DNA of 64,000 nt, taken from Cyanoderma ruficeps. Its lineage: Eukaryota; Chordata; Aves; Passeriformes; Timaliidae. Location: NCBI GenBank assembly GCA_008694505.1, contig VZDJ01000623.1:13098514-13162513 (forward strand). The letters are read 5' to 3'. The position numbers and the translations under genes were made by a program. Of the stretch, positions 12,212 to 25,050 are shown piece after piece; within the stretch, counting starts at the first letter, position 1, and every line of letters starts with the position of its first letter. The notes under the pieces were generated by a model. That model saw nothing but the letters and a program-made list of their open reading frames with translations. It was not told the DNA's origin and searched no databases.

Positions 12212-14721
12212 GTATCTGATAAGGCTGCACAGTGGCATGCAGCATGCTGGTATTTTTGTTTCATGAAGTACCATTTTCATGTATGGACATAGGCTTGGAG
12301 GGAAGAAGAGGCTTCTGTTTCTCAGGGCTTTTAGCGCCGTTGTGTCGTCTCATGCAATAATGACTTCAAAATTCTTCCGGCAACGACCTGTCAGTCCTTC
12401 AGTTCCTGCTTCTGTGCTTGGTTGACTGTATTCTGTGCTTGGTATCTACAAACTCTGCTTGTGTTCAACTTTTGTGTTGTTTTGACACTGACAATACACC
12501 TAGAAAATTGGTAATATATCTCCTTTTTTTTTTTTTTAGTAAATATTGCATTCCAAGCTTGTCATAGCTATCCTTCCCAGACATTATTTCACATGATTAT
12601 GTTGTTTTACATTAGTTATGCTCTGCAGATTGATAGGAACAGTATTTCTCTCACCAAAGGCTCTGCCCTAAAAATATCATGCTAAAAGTAAGACAAAGGC
12701 AAGGTAGAAACAGGTCAATTAAACTGTTATTGACTTAGATATCTGAATAAAGAGGGCAGAAAGAGCAGAGAAAAAGGTCTGTGTTCAAAGAGGCAGGTGA
12801 GAGCAGCCCATGTATTCTATGTTTAAAAAGCAAGAGTGCATTTCTTATTTCATCACTCATTTCTGTTCCTAGTTGAAACATCAGCTGTAGTTTGGCACTA
12901 AAGTAATTTGTTAATAGGATCATTCCCTTGCTGTTCAAAACAGAGAAGAGACTGAGGTGTCCAAATGTTGCAAAACTAAACCAAACCCAAACCAAAAGTA
13001 GATGAGATCTGTTATGTTCTTCAGTGAAGATGCATGTTGACTGGCTGAGTAAATAGCATTTTTTTTCTTAATTAATATAACTACACTGTAGATAGAAAAT
13101 CCCCATTTTTCAATTAGCTAAATCTCTCCATCTCTCTGTTGTTTTTTCCCCCCCAAACTAGAACAAAAGGGTTGAGACTTTAAGCATTGTATGTATTTTT
13201 TTAAGCATTGTTGTAGTCCACCTGATAATTTTTACTGTTAATTTTTTAATGCTTACAAAATTTTTTTTCACTAGCTTAATGAAACAGAGTGATTGCACCA
13301 ATGCTTACTTTGTAGTTTCAGTGAAGCATTCACAAGAAGAATCAGAAAGATTGGTATGGTCTTGCTATTAGCAAGAAATAATTTGCACTGTTAGATAGGT
13401 TTGTGTTGTTGTGGCATTTTTTAATCTATGATCCTTTACAAATGTTTCAAGGAACAGTGTTGGGTTCAAGGGAATGAGCATTGAATATATTAACGTTGCT
13501 TGTTTTACAAGTTTAAGCCTTATTGGTTGTGCACACAGTATGGAGCATTCGGACCCACTGCTGAGAGGGTTATAAATGTTTCACGTATGGCACCATGAGA
13601 CCTTGTGTATGAGTTCAGATAATTCAGACATTGTTCCATTTCACAGTCTTCTTGGAAGAATGTATTAGGTCAGTGAGTATCAACATTACATACTGTGCTT
13701 TGTCCTTCCTTTCTTCTGACTCATCTAGTGCTAAAGGAGAACTTAGATTGGACTGGGTCTAGGGTTTCCCTTGTGTAAGCAGGGAGAATAATTAAAAAGG
13801 CTCAGTTAATTAGTGTTTGTGAGTTGTTCAGACCTTACACTGATAAGGTCCATAAAAATACCAAGATAAAAAATAAAAATTATTTACTTGAAGGTCATAA
13901 TCCTCTCTGCACTTGGTCAACATGTGTCCTGTAAGATTCTTATAGTTTCATAGTCGTATATTTTTCTGCAGCACTTCTCTTTTGAAAATTTCATAATACT
14001 TTATAATGAATGAACTAATTATCACAGTACCTTTTGAAGTGGTGTATTTTTTTTTTATTGTAATGCTTTGAGAGCTGAAATTACAATATATGCAGGTTAG
14101 TTGTCCATGGGAGGCTTATGTGGAGCTAAAAGTAGAACACCGGTCCGTTGAAATGGTTGGCCTCTGATTTTGCTGTTTTGCTTTGATTTGTGAGGAGAGA
14201 GATTAGTTCTATCAGATGCTATCTAGCAAAGAGAGTCTAAGGAGCACTGGAGCATAAGGAATGCATATGCTGTTAGAGTCTCCAGGTTTGGAGATTCACC
14301 TAGAATTTGTGGCTCTACTTGTTTTGCTTACTGAAAAGTACAGACTAGACGTCTATGATGCTAATGATAATGTCTCATTCTGGAGTGCTCTGTCATCATT
14401 AAGATACATAGGCTCTGTAGAACGGTTCAAATGTCTTTACTGGAAGCCTGGCTGATGCTTTCAGGGATGACTCCACTCCAACCAGATTTACTCTAAGGCT
14501 TTCTTAGGTGTGCTGGTCTTGACCTACTCTGTACAACCCTTGAGTCATACAGTTCTCAGGAGATCTGATAACTGCTGCAGCTTGGCATGATTTTTGTTAC
14601 TATAATCATAGTGTAAGCTAATCAGATGTTAACAATGGAAGAAAAGGGGTAGAAGTGGAACAGGAATTGGGCCACCAGCTATCTGTCTCTGCTGCCCAGC
14701 TTATGTCATGGGTTGTTGCAC
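12212..14721. other. AT-rich noncoding stretch
   Basis: No gene recognised. Contents noticed: a cluster of a few CpGs near 12330-12385, a poly-T run at about 12522-12537, and a short AAACC-type run at 12972-12997. A 64-codon plus-strand frame (14261-14455) has no recognisable motif. Confidence 0.6.
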
Positions 14722-15711
14722 TGGGTTTGCATGACCAGGTTTTGGTAGTAGGGGCTGCTGCTAGAAGCTGCTGGAAGCTTCCCCTGTGTCCAATGGAGCC
14801 AGTGCCAGCTGGCTGCGAGGTGCACCCGCTGCTGGTCAGGACTGAGCCCATCAGTGATGGAGGTAGCACCTCTGGGGTGACATAGTTAAGGAGGGGAAAA
14901 AGTTACTGCACAGAGGTAAATTGCAGCTGGAGAAGAGGGGAGTGGGAATATGTGAGAGAAAGTCCTGCAGACACCCAGGTCAGTGAAGGAGGGGAGGAGG
15001 TGCTACAGGCAGTGGAGCAGAGATTCCCCTGCAGCCATAGAAGGTGGCTGCCCAAAGGAAGCTGTGGCCCTGTGGGAAACCTGTGCTACAGCAGGCTCTT
15101 GGCAGGACCTATGAATGCATGGAGAGAGGAGCCCAGACTGGAACAGGTTTTCTGGCAGGACTCGTGACCTCACAAGGGATTGTTCTGAAGGACTGTGCCC
15201 ATGGAAGAGACTCATTCTTGAGCAGTTTGTGCAGAACTGCAGCCTGTTGTAAGAATACTCACTGGAGAAGTTTGTGGAGAACTATTTTCCATGGGAAGTG
15301 TCCCACACTGGAGCAAGACAAGAGTGTGAAGAGTCCTCTCCTTCGGGACAAAATGTCCAGCAGAGAAAATTGGAGATGAACTGACAGCAGCTCCCATTTT
15401 CCATCCCACAGCACAACTGAGAGGGAGAAAGCAGATAAAATGGGGAACAAAATTAAGGAAGAATGGTGGGGTGAGGTGAAGATATTTTAAAGCTTCGGTT
15501 TTATTTCTCAAATTCCTCCTCTGATTTCATTGACAGTAAATTCAATTAATTTTCCCAAGACGATGCGATGGTGACTCCTTAGTGATCTCTCCTTATCCTT
15601 ATCTCAACCCATGAGCCTTTTTCTATTTTCTGTCCTCTGTCTAGTTGAGAAAGAGAGTGACAGAGCAGCTTGGGTGGGCGCCTGGCATCCAGACAAGGTC
15701 AATCCACCACA
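14722..15711 (+). mobile_element. solo LTR, ERVL-like (full length)
   Basis: About 990 bp match, by eye, a common avian class III (ERVL-like) LTR. It starts tgggtttgcatgaccagg, followed by ttttggtag, gaagctgctggaagcttccc, ccagctggctg and aacatatttaag-like motifs. It then passes through gctccaggtg-like and ggagcaggtttt-like blocks and ends in cctggcatccag then ccaccaca. The expected polyadenylation hexamer position (15535-15540) reads agtaaa rather than aataaa, so the signal looks mutated. No primer-binding site or internal retroviral sequence follows the 3' end, so this is a solo LTR left by recombination. No convincing target duplication was found. Frames inside it on both strands are chance products of GC-rich LTR sequence. 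The copy at 47176-48263 is the same family in the opposite orientation. Confidence 0.85.
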
Positions 15712-18700
15712 GCCATATTGATCTCTCAAGAGTCTTGCACAGCACTGTTAAACTTTGTAAGGGTGTTATAGGCTGTCCATATTGCTGGTAAACCCTTTGG
15801 GATCAGGCATGAAATAACCACCCGCTGACTGATAATTTTTAAACGTGCAAGATAACCTTGGTGGCTCTTTGTGATGAATTGCCCTTGACATGAGGGAAGG
15901 TTGCACATTTGTTTCTAGTTCTGAATCAGAGCCCAGAAGCAGAAAGGAATTGTGATCTGGAAACTCGCCATAGCCAGGCTTGTGCCAGTCTGTAACACAG
16001 CAGTTCTGCAGTGAGTCTGCATGGATATCATTGTCATTACAGCTCATTCTCTACATAATACTTTTTCCCCTGGTTGGTGTCTCAGGAATCATGGCAGCCT
16101 TGCTGGAGGCATATCAGAAACATCCTTGACCAAACCCCATGTTCACCTCATGACTTTATTGATCAGTGTCTTCTGCCTGTCTGAGTTTTGCCCGGAATTT
16201 TACGTCTTTTTTTTTTTTTTTCCCCAGTGAAATATATGAATTGAATATGTGTCTTGTGAAGGTACCTACTTGCTTTGCTGGTTTTGCTTACCAAATTAAA
16301 TTTTCATCAGTTGCAGTGTCCAAAACATCTTGAGCCACATCCTTAGCTCTTACTTGTTGCCCAGAGACTGAGCTTTTGATAGCTGAATATTTGCTTTGAA
16401 AAGAAACTGTTCAGTCCATCCTGTCCTGAGAAGATAGCTACTCTTTTATTACAGTTAATAAAACTGACATTTTCAAAGTACCTTTTAAGCAAATGCTTCC
16501 CCTCTTTTCCCACCGCTGCTGTTTTGACTATTTTAGTTACTTACAATCTAAAGGGCTACTTTGATTTCTTGTTTGTGTGCTTTCCTCTCGTGTAGAGCCT
16601 GGATAGGGACAGCTTGTAAAGGTGTACTGTCAGCAGTGAGGAGAAATAAATATCACTGTGGCCCAGGCAGAGTGTAGACTTGGAGACAGTGGAGCTCCTG
16701 TCTGCCTGTGCTGGTTCAGTGCAAATGCTGCTGTATTTCAATTAAGACAATACCCCTTAGGTGGTCACTGATGTTACTGTAATTGTGGTCTGCCTCAGTA
16801 TTCTTGCATAGCAATGTTTTCTGTGGCCTGGTGGAAATACCTCTGGTTGTCTTCGTATCAGTCGGGTTCTGCCTGCTTTGGTGAGTGGTTTTTCAGTGCA
16901 GAGAGAGCAAGGGCAGTGTGGTCTGAGCTAATCCTGGTTCTCTATCTGAAAAAATTGCCTCTAGGAAACCTGGCACAGGCCTGGCTTTTCTGGCTGTGTT
17001 TGCTCATGTACTTTGATGGTCTGGGAGGTTCTGCCATGCTTCCATTCATATTTTTGCTGGATCAGTGCAGCTTGTCCGTACAGAACAAAAACTATTAGTT
17101 GCACGTGCTGCAGTGGAGAGCATATTGTGTGGTGTTCTCTCCAGGGCTTTAGGGGTGTGTTGGTTGGAAACAAGGATGAGCCTTGGAGATGGGCAATCTC
17201 CTGGAGATGCACTGCAGCTCTGCAGTGTGAACAGTGACAGCCTGACTCTTGCGTTGCCTCTGAAGGTGATCCCAGAGAGCAGTGTGCATGCTGGCCATAG
17301 TGCTAAGTAGGTATTAAGTGAAGGGCTGAACAAAGAAGTGAAGTGGATATTAATGCATGAGAATGGAGTTGAAGAAGAACAAGAGGAAGATTATGCCATT
17401 GTTTGAGATTAATTTAGCAGGGCTTTTTATATCAGGCTTTTATTTTTGTGGCCCTCAAGAATTAAAAGATACCATAATTCATGTACAATGCAGTCTGCTT
17501 TACAACTGATGCTTAATATTTTTATGATGCAGTTATATTTTCAAAGTATGTTGCATTTTCATGGAGTTACATGGGATTGTATATGAATTATTAAAAAATT
17601 CTTAATTGACATCTGTAGATCTTCACAATTTTGAACCTGTCCAGAGGACCTTGATCTCTAGAGTAATAATATAAAATGAGTTTGTGTACTCTATATCTAC
17701 CAAGAAATTACATCCATGAAGGATATTGTGGTGGTTTTATGTGGTCTAGAGATGTACTTATCTTCTACTGGAAGTAGAGTCCATACTGAAAAAGCCATAA
17801 AAGCTTCCAGGCATGAAATTATATATTTGGCTTGGGATCTTTGTTTCCAGAAGCCAATCAGAGAAATAGTGTAAATTCTTTACACTGAATTTGGGATTAG
17901 ACTTTAGACCCAGCGAATGCTGCCTTTATTTCTTCTTGGATTAGTGTTTCTATGTAAATGTCTTCTCATGGTTTGTTGCCATTTATTTTGGGATGTCATG
18001 GTATCACTGAGATAATTTGGACTATAAACACAGGAACAGTTCTCTGTTAGATGGCAAGTACTTGGTATGTTTGCACTTGATAGAAGTTTCCAAAAATGCT
18101 CTTTTCTTTTTTTTTTCTTAAGGGCATTTTGCTAGCTCCCATTTGCCCTTAAGACAAGGATTTATTTTTAAAACTAAAATGAGAATACATGGAGAAGTGA
18201 AGTGCAGTTCTTTCCATTTAATTGAAGAATTTAGTTTTGAACATAATTAATATATTGCCATTTTTTTTCTTTTTTTTTGTTTTCATTAATCTTTAAAGAG
18301 TTTTTGATATATCTGGATGTGGTTTTCTAAATAGAACCTTGGCAGACTTCCACTGCAAGCTAGTTTTTAGTTCTATTTCATTAACTGACTTATCAAAATA
18401 CTGTAATCAATGCCTGTCATAACATAAGTACATGACCCTTTTGAGTAGCCCAAGTGGCTATATTTGCTTCTCTCTGAAAGGAGTATTAATTCCAAAGGGA
18501 AATAGAAGGTCAAGTCAACAATGGCAAACTTACCTTCTATCAGTTTGTCTATATGGTTTAGAACTATTGAATTTTTTTAGAGGCTCGTTTTTCATAAATT
18601 TCTTTTTAAGACAACTGGGGAAGTACGGGGTTTTTTTTTTTTTTGCCTTTTTTTTTTTCTATTTTTTCCCCTTTTTATTTTCTGATAATGCATTGCTGAA

Positions 18701-19101
18701 ATTATTAGATTCTGATGAGGCAAGAATACAGCATGGTATATGAAGACACAGCAATTGGTGGATGTTGTTGAATGAGATGTATGACTTCTGCTGCAGAAAT
18801 TTGCAATAATCTTGTTAACTATCATATGTGCCTGGACAAATGGAAAGAAGTTGCAGTTCTACAAAGACTCACCTAACATTAAGACAATGAGCAGAATGCT
18901 GAGCTGTTATTTAATAAGATCCTTGAGCAGATAATTGGTATATTGTTTGACTTGTAGGATGACAGGGAAATGAACTGGATTTTTCATAAAGTTTTTGCAT
19001 CTGATCTCTTGTTTCTGTAGTCTATTTTAGGTTTGACAAGATTGTTTGTGCAGTGCATACCTTTGAATTTTTGGGGGTAATCTGTGTACAATAGAAAGGA
19101 A
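15712..19101. other. noncoding stretch
   Basis: No gene recognised. The part from about 16800 to 17330 is less AT-rich and carries several overlapping frames of 74-95 codons on both strands, none with a known motif. T-rich low-complexity DNA lies at 16205-16224, 18260-18282 and 18630-18680. Confidence 0.55.
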
Positions 19102-19127
19102 GTTTGGTTTGGTTTGGTTTGGTTTTT
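19102..19127. repeat. (GGTTT)n microsatellite
   Basis: About five head-to-tail units of a GGTTT pentamer. A simple sequence repeat. Confidence 0.9.
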
Positions 19128-22100
19128 AAAACTGCCCAGTAAAACTTCACTTTTACAAATTTATTTATGTAATATATTCTACATGAAATACAAATTCACA
19201 AAGTTAATGTTATTTTGCTAGTTTGACTGTATATGTGGGTAGGTGGAAATAAATGGACTTTTGTGAAGGTACATATTTTTAATACAGATTTTCTGACATT
19301 AACTCTGAGGTGATTAGTAGTGTAACATCACTAATATTAGTTTAGCCTAGGTATTTGAAATTTGATTATATGTATCATATGATTTTATGTGACTGTTCCT
19401 TTCTCTGTGAAAAACAATAACTCTTCATCTGTAAAGCTGTTCTATGAGAGCTACTTTCTCATAGATGTCTGAGGGGACTCTCAGAGGCACTTTAAAGTGT
19501 GATGTACCCGATATTTCTATAGAAGGTTCTGGTTGTGAACACTGTATTAAACTGTTTAAAATAAAACACCAGAACATTGCTAATCACTTTTTGCTAGCTG
19601 AATGTTAGAGTACTTTATGGAAAGAAAGTTGCTCTCCAACATTTCTTTGTTCTTAGACTGCTTAGCTAATAATGTTAGACCACAACTGTAGCAATCAAAT
19701 ATGGTAGTTTTATCAGTAGTATCTATATAAAGAAACATTTCAGCATTTTATTGATCTTGGATAGTTTTGGTTTGCTTTTTATTTGTTTGTTTTGTTTTAT
19801 TTTGTTATCAGTTGAAAAACAAAAATAAAAAAATACCCTGTGTGTTTTTCAGATCTTTGAAAAGTTTGTGAATATGCAGTCAAAAAAAGAGATGAAAATT
19901 GTCTTAAATGTGTTTTAGTGCATATCTAAAGAAAATACAAACCAAAATTAGTTATATCAAAATTTTAAAAAATGTCGATTAATAGCGGAAACTACAAAAC
20001 ATGGCAAACAGATATAGGTTACACTACTGTATTGTTCTTATGTCATCATGGAACATGTCCTCAGAATCACACTTGAGGAGCTAAAAATGAAGAAATCTGT
20101 TGATACTATCGTTTAGATACATTTATTCTTTGATTTTTTTTCTTTATGGAACTATGTATTTTTTCAATTAGTGAAAAACATGCTGTCTAGTTTAACTCTT
20201 TCTTTGTTTTGCTCTTATTGGCATAAGTAGAGCAAAATTAATTTCTTTCAATAGCCTGACAATTCTGAATCTTACTGCTCTTTCTCATCCTATCATCTCT
20301 ATAATGGGACAAGGCAGTTGACTTTAACAAATTCTTATTTTATTACTTCTCTTATATCTTTTGTTGTTGTTATCCACAGTGGTATAAAATAGCTGATCAA
20401 AATGTGTTGAATAACATCACGAAATTGAAAGTTAGTGGCTTTCACAGTGTGAAACCAATAAAGAGCTGCAATATTGCTGTTCACATGACTGCACTACTAC
20501 TGAGTTTTTGGGAACCTTCTTATGCATCTATTAGTATGCTCCATTTGGAGTAGGAACTTGTTATTGGGTTGTGTGATATCTACAATTAAAGTTTCAGTGT
20601 GATATGTTCTAAGCGCATGATTATTTCATTTATCTTAATTGCATAGGCATTACATTGTCAAAATCAAACATGCATTTATGAAGTCAGAATACATTCCTGA
20701 GGGCCTGTCAGAATAGTCGGTAACTTATTATATCTGTTCTTTTCTAACATGGGGCGTATAACAAGCACATAAAATTATTATTTTTTAATATATATTCCTG
20801 GTAGGAGGCCAGTTTATACTATACAAGGAAATCTTAAGAAATCATGGAAAATAGAGACAATATTGAAAGCTTTAGGAAGGAATTGTAGGAAGTTTAAAAT
20901 CGTCTGCTAGAATTTCAGGGTTTCCTCTCTGATCATCCCTCTAAGGATATGATTTGATTTGTAATTTTCACTGATCTTTTTATGCAGTATATTTATTTCA
21001 GTAGAAGCTGATAAGTCTGTAAGGTTCTGATCTCATTTTGAGACTGGGAAATTTGTTGTCTTGAATTTTTTTGAATGAAATGGAACCTAGTAAAGCAAAC
21101 AGGACTGGCTGTAACAATACTATGAAAAATAGAAAACTCTTTACAATAATTTATTTCATTGGCTCATAATAAATAGAGAAATTCAGTGGGGCATCATGGT
21201 AAATTGTCTCTCTGTGTTAAATTTCCCTTTTTGAAGTCATTAGTCCACTGCATAGAAATAAAAACCAGAAATTGCATATCCTGGGTTTTTTAGATAAAAA
21301 TAAATATTTGCATTTCCCACTTGGCTCAGCAAAAAGACAAGTAACAATACATGTGGCAGTGGGAGGCGATAATCAGATACCGCTGACATTTCCTGACTGC
21401 AAACTTTGTCTAGTGCTTATGCCAAAGATCTAAAAAAGTCTAGAAGGATGTCTCAAGGATGTATTTCTGCTCCTTTTGCCTTCTCTGCATTTCACAAAAG
21501 ACACAAAAGGCAGCAGATTTTTTTTTTTTAGAAATTGGACAGCTTTTTACTTTGGATGAAAACATTGAACGAAGACTTAATTTAAGGCTGGTATTAGTTG
21601 TTGCTTTGTTTTGTTTTTTAACTGGGAATTGCCATTTCTAGGGACTTGGACATTCAGGTTCAATAAGCAAATATTCTTGAGATTCTGTTGTAGGTAAAGA
21701 CAGGAATTTTATGTGAACATTTACTGATGTGTCTTCTCAAGCTTGAAGATGGGAAGTACTTTCACTCCTGTGCACACTGGCAAAGATAGGAGTTGTAACA
21801 TTAACATAGGATCTGCATATTTTTAATTTTTGGGTTTTATTTGCTATTTTGCAATCTCTCTCCAAAACTGAAACCTTCAAGTTTCACACATGCTACTGGC
21901 ATTTCTGTGTAGTAATGGAGTCATTTATAGAGCAAGAGGATCCAAAAGGGAAAAACAATGGTAAAAATGATGATGAGATGAAGTATTTGCAGATTTCTTA
22001 TGTTCTTCTCTTCTAGTGATGTTTAATATCTGTAGAAGAAGTGAAATGTCCCCTCACTCCTGTGGAAATTAAAACATTTGGGTGAGATATGCAGAGTGAG

Positions 22101-22614
22101 GTGCATGTGAGGGAGATCTGAGGAACAGCGCCTTAGGTGAACTCCCTGTACTCCTCCTCTCATTCACAGCTCAAAAGGGAATAGGGATTTCTGGCATAAT
22201 GTTTGAGGTTCTCTTTTATGGAAACCTTGCTCTTAGCTTTACTCTTTATTCTTTGGTAGGGGTTGCCATTCTGCTTACTGACGTGTAGCTATCTGCATGT
22301 CTGTAGAACTGTTTTAAAATACAAACTTAGATTTGGCCGTCTTAATCCATAAATTTAATCTTACCCTGAATATCTGATACATTTTCAGTGCTGGAAAATT
22401 TAATGTGATTTGAGAACAACAAGAAGATGAGCCAGAAAAAGAAAGAACAAGACTCTTTTTAGGATTTAGCACCTACACAGAAGATGTCAGCTAATTTATG
22501 CAAACTAGATTTACTAAGACTTCTGTGCACTGTGTTGATAAAAATGACTAAGTGCATTTGTAAATTGATCAAGCCTTAGCAGAGATGACCAAAAGAGAAT
22601 AGTATGCCTAGGCT
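19128..22614. other. AT-rich noncoding stretch
   Basis: Nothing recognised over about 3.5 kb except short T/A-rich runs such as 19775-19830. Open frames are unusually few and short, which fits very AT-rich noncoding DNA. Confidence 0.65.
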
Positions 22615-22860
22615 GTATGTCGGGGATCTCTCTGTTTTTTGAATGTGTCTGAGGGAGTACTTATCTGAGCAGACCTTTGAGTAGCCCAAGGAGGAAAGGT
22701 TTCTGTCTCTCTGCACACAAGCTTAGACCAGCTTCCCATTCACACTCTCAGCCTATGGACGAGTGACTAAACCCCTAAAGGCACCCCTTGTGCCTGTCAA
22801 AACCGAACCCCAGTGGGACCAGGGATTGAGGGATTTTTTGAAATAAAAAAAGTGCATAAG
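22615..22860. other. compositional patch, possible LTR-like remnant
   Basis: The block begins near tgtcggggatctctctg and is less AT-rich than its surroundings. It contains ccccttgtgcctgtc and aaccccagtgggaccagg words and an aataaa hexamer at about 22842. Those traits would fit a degraded LTR, but neither a family nor matching ends could be recognised. Confidence 0.25.
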
Positions 22861-24055
22861 GGTCACAAAATCTCAGAGTAGTGATTCAAGCAGTCTTTTG
22901 AAGAGACTGAAATCAACTTTGGTCCCTGATTATTCAGCGTTCCTATGCAATATATCATTGCATAAACACAGAGGTTGTCCAGGGATTAGTTGTGATAAAA
23001 GTTAGGAGAATTCATAGCTGTAGGTGAGTGGGACACATATAGTGTTTGCATCATTGTATATTTTCCTATTGATTAGTCATTTCAGTTAATAGAAATATTA
23101 ATATTTACATTCCAGGGTTTATACATATTGAATAATGTATTATTCAATACATTATTAAAACAAATGCAATACATATTTTTCTCAGCATGAAAAGAAACTT
23201 ATTGCGGTAGAAACTTTCATAACTATTTAAATGAGAGATAAGTAGCTAATTAGCTAGTCCAGAGGGTCAATATTTAAAGTTATGAAGAAGCAGCCCAGAG
23301 GAAAATTAGTATACTCCACTAAATTGCCAAAAAAACTTTTGGCTAAACTAAGTGCAGCCCTTTGGAATTGAAAACTCATTTGCTTTCCTGTTACTGTCAT
23401 ACTGCTCTTATGCAAACATGTAATTTCCTTCTGTCATCCATAGTATTCCTTTAATTTTTAATATGCTTCCAGAAACAGGTGTCTAACAGCAAGGTTAGAT
23501 TTCAATTATTTATGTGTACTCATATCTTTAGCATATGCAGGCTAAACATCCACAGGTTTTTCTGTCACTTTTCATTTTTACATTCTAAATTAGAATTAGT
23601 CACACGTGGTAGGTCTGTACAGATGTGGTCAATGTGTCACAGTAGATTCTGCATGCTAGATCCTGTTGTTTAAGGATATGATTGTATCTAGCACTTTATT
23701 ATGCATGTAAAGTCTGTGTAGCTTCACCAGAAATACGAGAATTCATGGCCATTCCTTCTGTCTCACTGTCAAATACAGAACGTTACTCCATGAAGATTAA
23801 ATGAAAAGTGTTTCTATGCTTACTGTAAGCGAATGCTTTGCTGAGAGCATGGATTCATTAAAAGCTTTCCCAAACTCATTTTGTTACATTTTGTACTGCT
23901 TGTGTGTGGTCTTGTAGAAGTTTGTTACTGCTGCTGATGTCATTCCAATTTAGGGTTTCCTTTTTATTTCTATGTAGGCAGTATCTTAACCCAGCAGAGT
24001 ATTTTAGTTACTATTTCCTACTGTGTGAGACTGCAGTGATAATGACTCAAAGCTC
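22861..24055. other. AT-rich noncoding stretch
   Basis: Nothing recognised apart from the palindrome at 23131-23156, listed separately. Confidence 0.6.
23131..23156. repeat. perfect palindrome, 11-bp arms
   Basis: aataatgtatt, a four-base loop attc, then aatacattatt: the arms are exact reverse complements. A second, overlapping inverted repeat (ttgaataat, gt, attattcaa) uses part of the same bases. Very AT-rich, so it may be chance. Confidence 0.85.
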
Positions 24056-24260
24056 TCGCCCTTAGTGGAGGAGCCGGGGTGCTTTGCCTGGGGCAGGGTT
24101 TGCACCCCCTTCTTGGAATTTTGGGGTGAGTTTTGGGATGTGTGGTGCCAAAACCTCTGATCAGCATAAGACAGAGGGATGAACCCTCACCCCCAGAGAG
24201 AGGCTCTGGTTTTGAGCCAAATAAGGGAGAGGGCTGATCAGAAGCAGACCCTGAGGAGGC
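24056..24260. other. GC-rich block, unassigned
   Basis: Rich in gggg and cccc words (ggagccggggtg, ggggcaggg, ttggggtgag). No protein frame or retroelement end was recognised. It may belong with the GC-rich block that starts about 300 bp downstream. Confidence 0.4.
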
Positions 24261-24544
24261 AGGATAGTTAATTATAAGTGTTAATTATTTCAGCTGAGAT
24301 TTTTTTTTCTGTTGTACAAAAAATAAATTATGACCTCTTAACAGTCAAAATGTTATTCTGGAAGGAAGAATACTTTAACATAGACTCAAGAATTTACTAC
24401 TTCTCTATTTAAATCTTAGCAATCTAATCAAAAAGACACCAAACAGGTTCAAAAATATGAGCTTAAATTAATATATCAAAATATTTCTAATCAAAATGCT
24501 CTTTTAAATTTCTACACGGGAAATGTTGCAAATCTTGGCCTTTT
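24261..24544. other. AT-rich spacer
   Basis: AT-rich sequence with no recognised feature between two GC-rich blocks. Confidence 0.5.
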
Positions 24545-25050
24545 TCTCAGGTGCTGCACTCACTTCTCCACCATCCCTCTGTGGTGATTGTGTCAGTTTT
24601 CCTTAGGCAGAGGGATGGTGGGAGGCATCACAGGGAGACTTCAGAACACTCCTCTTTGCTGGAGGGGGATTTAGATGCTGATTTTGGTCGATCTCCTTCT
24701 TTCACAGGAGTAGAGCCTGATCCTCCTTTTGTCAATGTCCTCCCACACTGCTGTCATCTGGCTGCTCCCAACAGAGCGTGGCCATGGCCCCAAAGCCTCC
24801 TCCCTCTGCTCAGCCTTCCCATGGACTCCTGTTTCTTAGAGAGCAACTAAAAACCTCTGTTTCTAGACCTTTCCCCTGGAGGCACTGGCACAGCTCAGGC
24901 TCAGGCAGGGGAGGCACCAGGCACTTGGCCCTGAGGCAGAGCTGAAACCAGCCCAGCCCAGCTGTGGCCAAGGTGAGCCCAGGCCAGCCCTGACGCTCAG
25001 CCTGATGCTCTCAGCCCAGGGAAGGGCCTGTGACACACACAGCTAGGAAA
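24545..25050. other. GC-rich block with inverted repeat, unassigned
   Basis: About 500 bp of GC-rich sequence contain a 14-bp perfect inverted repeat (24568-24581 with 24608-24621) and, in the right half, repeated gcccagccc and ccaggc words. A 99-codon plus frame (24551-24850) runs through the left part with no recognisable domain and no splice-site pattern I would trust. Possibly an unrecognised retroelement or LTR. Confidence 0.4.
24568..24621. repeat. stem-loop, 14-bp perfect arms
   Basis: ccaccatccctctg at 24568-24581 is the exact reverse complement of cagagggatggtgg at 24608-24621, separated by 26 bases. The arms are of mixed composition, so this is less likely to be chance than the AT-rich palindromes nearby. 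Transcribed from either strand it would fold as a hairpin. No function is known. Confidence 0.9.

Noticed and set aside
11937..12266. 109-codon frame spanning the 61-bp duplication
   Set aside because: The duplication length is not a multiple of three, so the frame changes between copies. An open frame across it is accidental.
14655..15511. Cluster of frames of 60-111 codons on both strands
   Set aside because: They fall almost entirely in the solo LTR at 14722-15711 and conflict with one another in strand and frame.
22615..22860. A definite LTR
   Set aside because: It has a TG-like start, a compositional shift and an aataaa hexamer, but no matching end, no target duplication and no recognised family. 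Listed only as a possible remnant.
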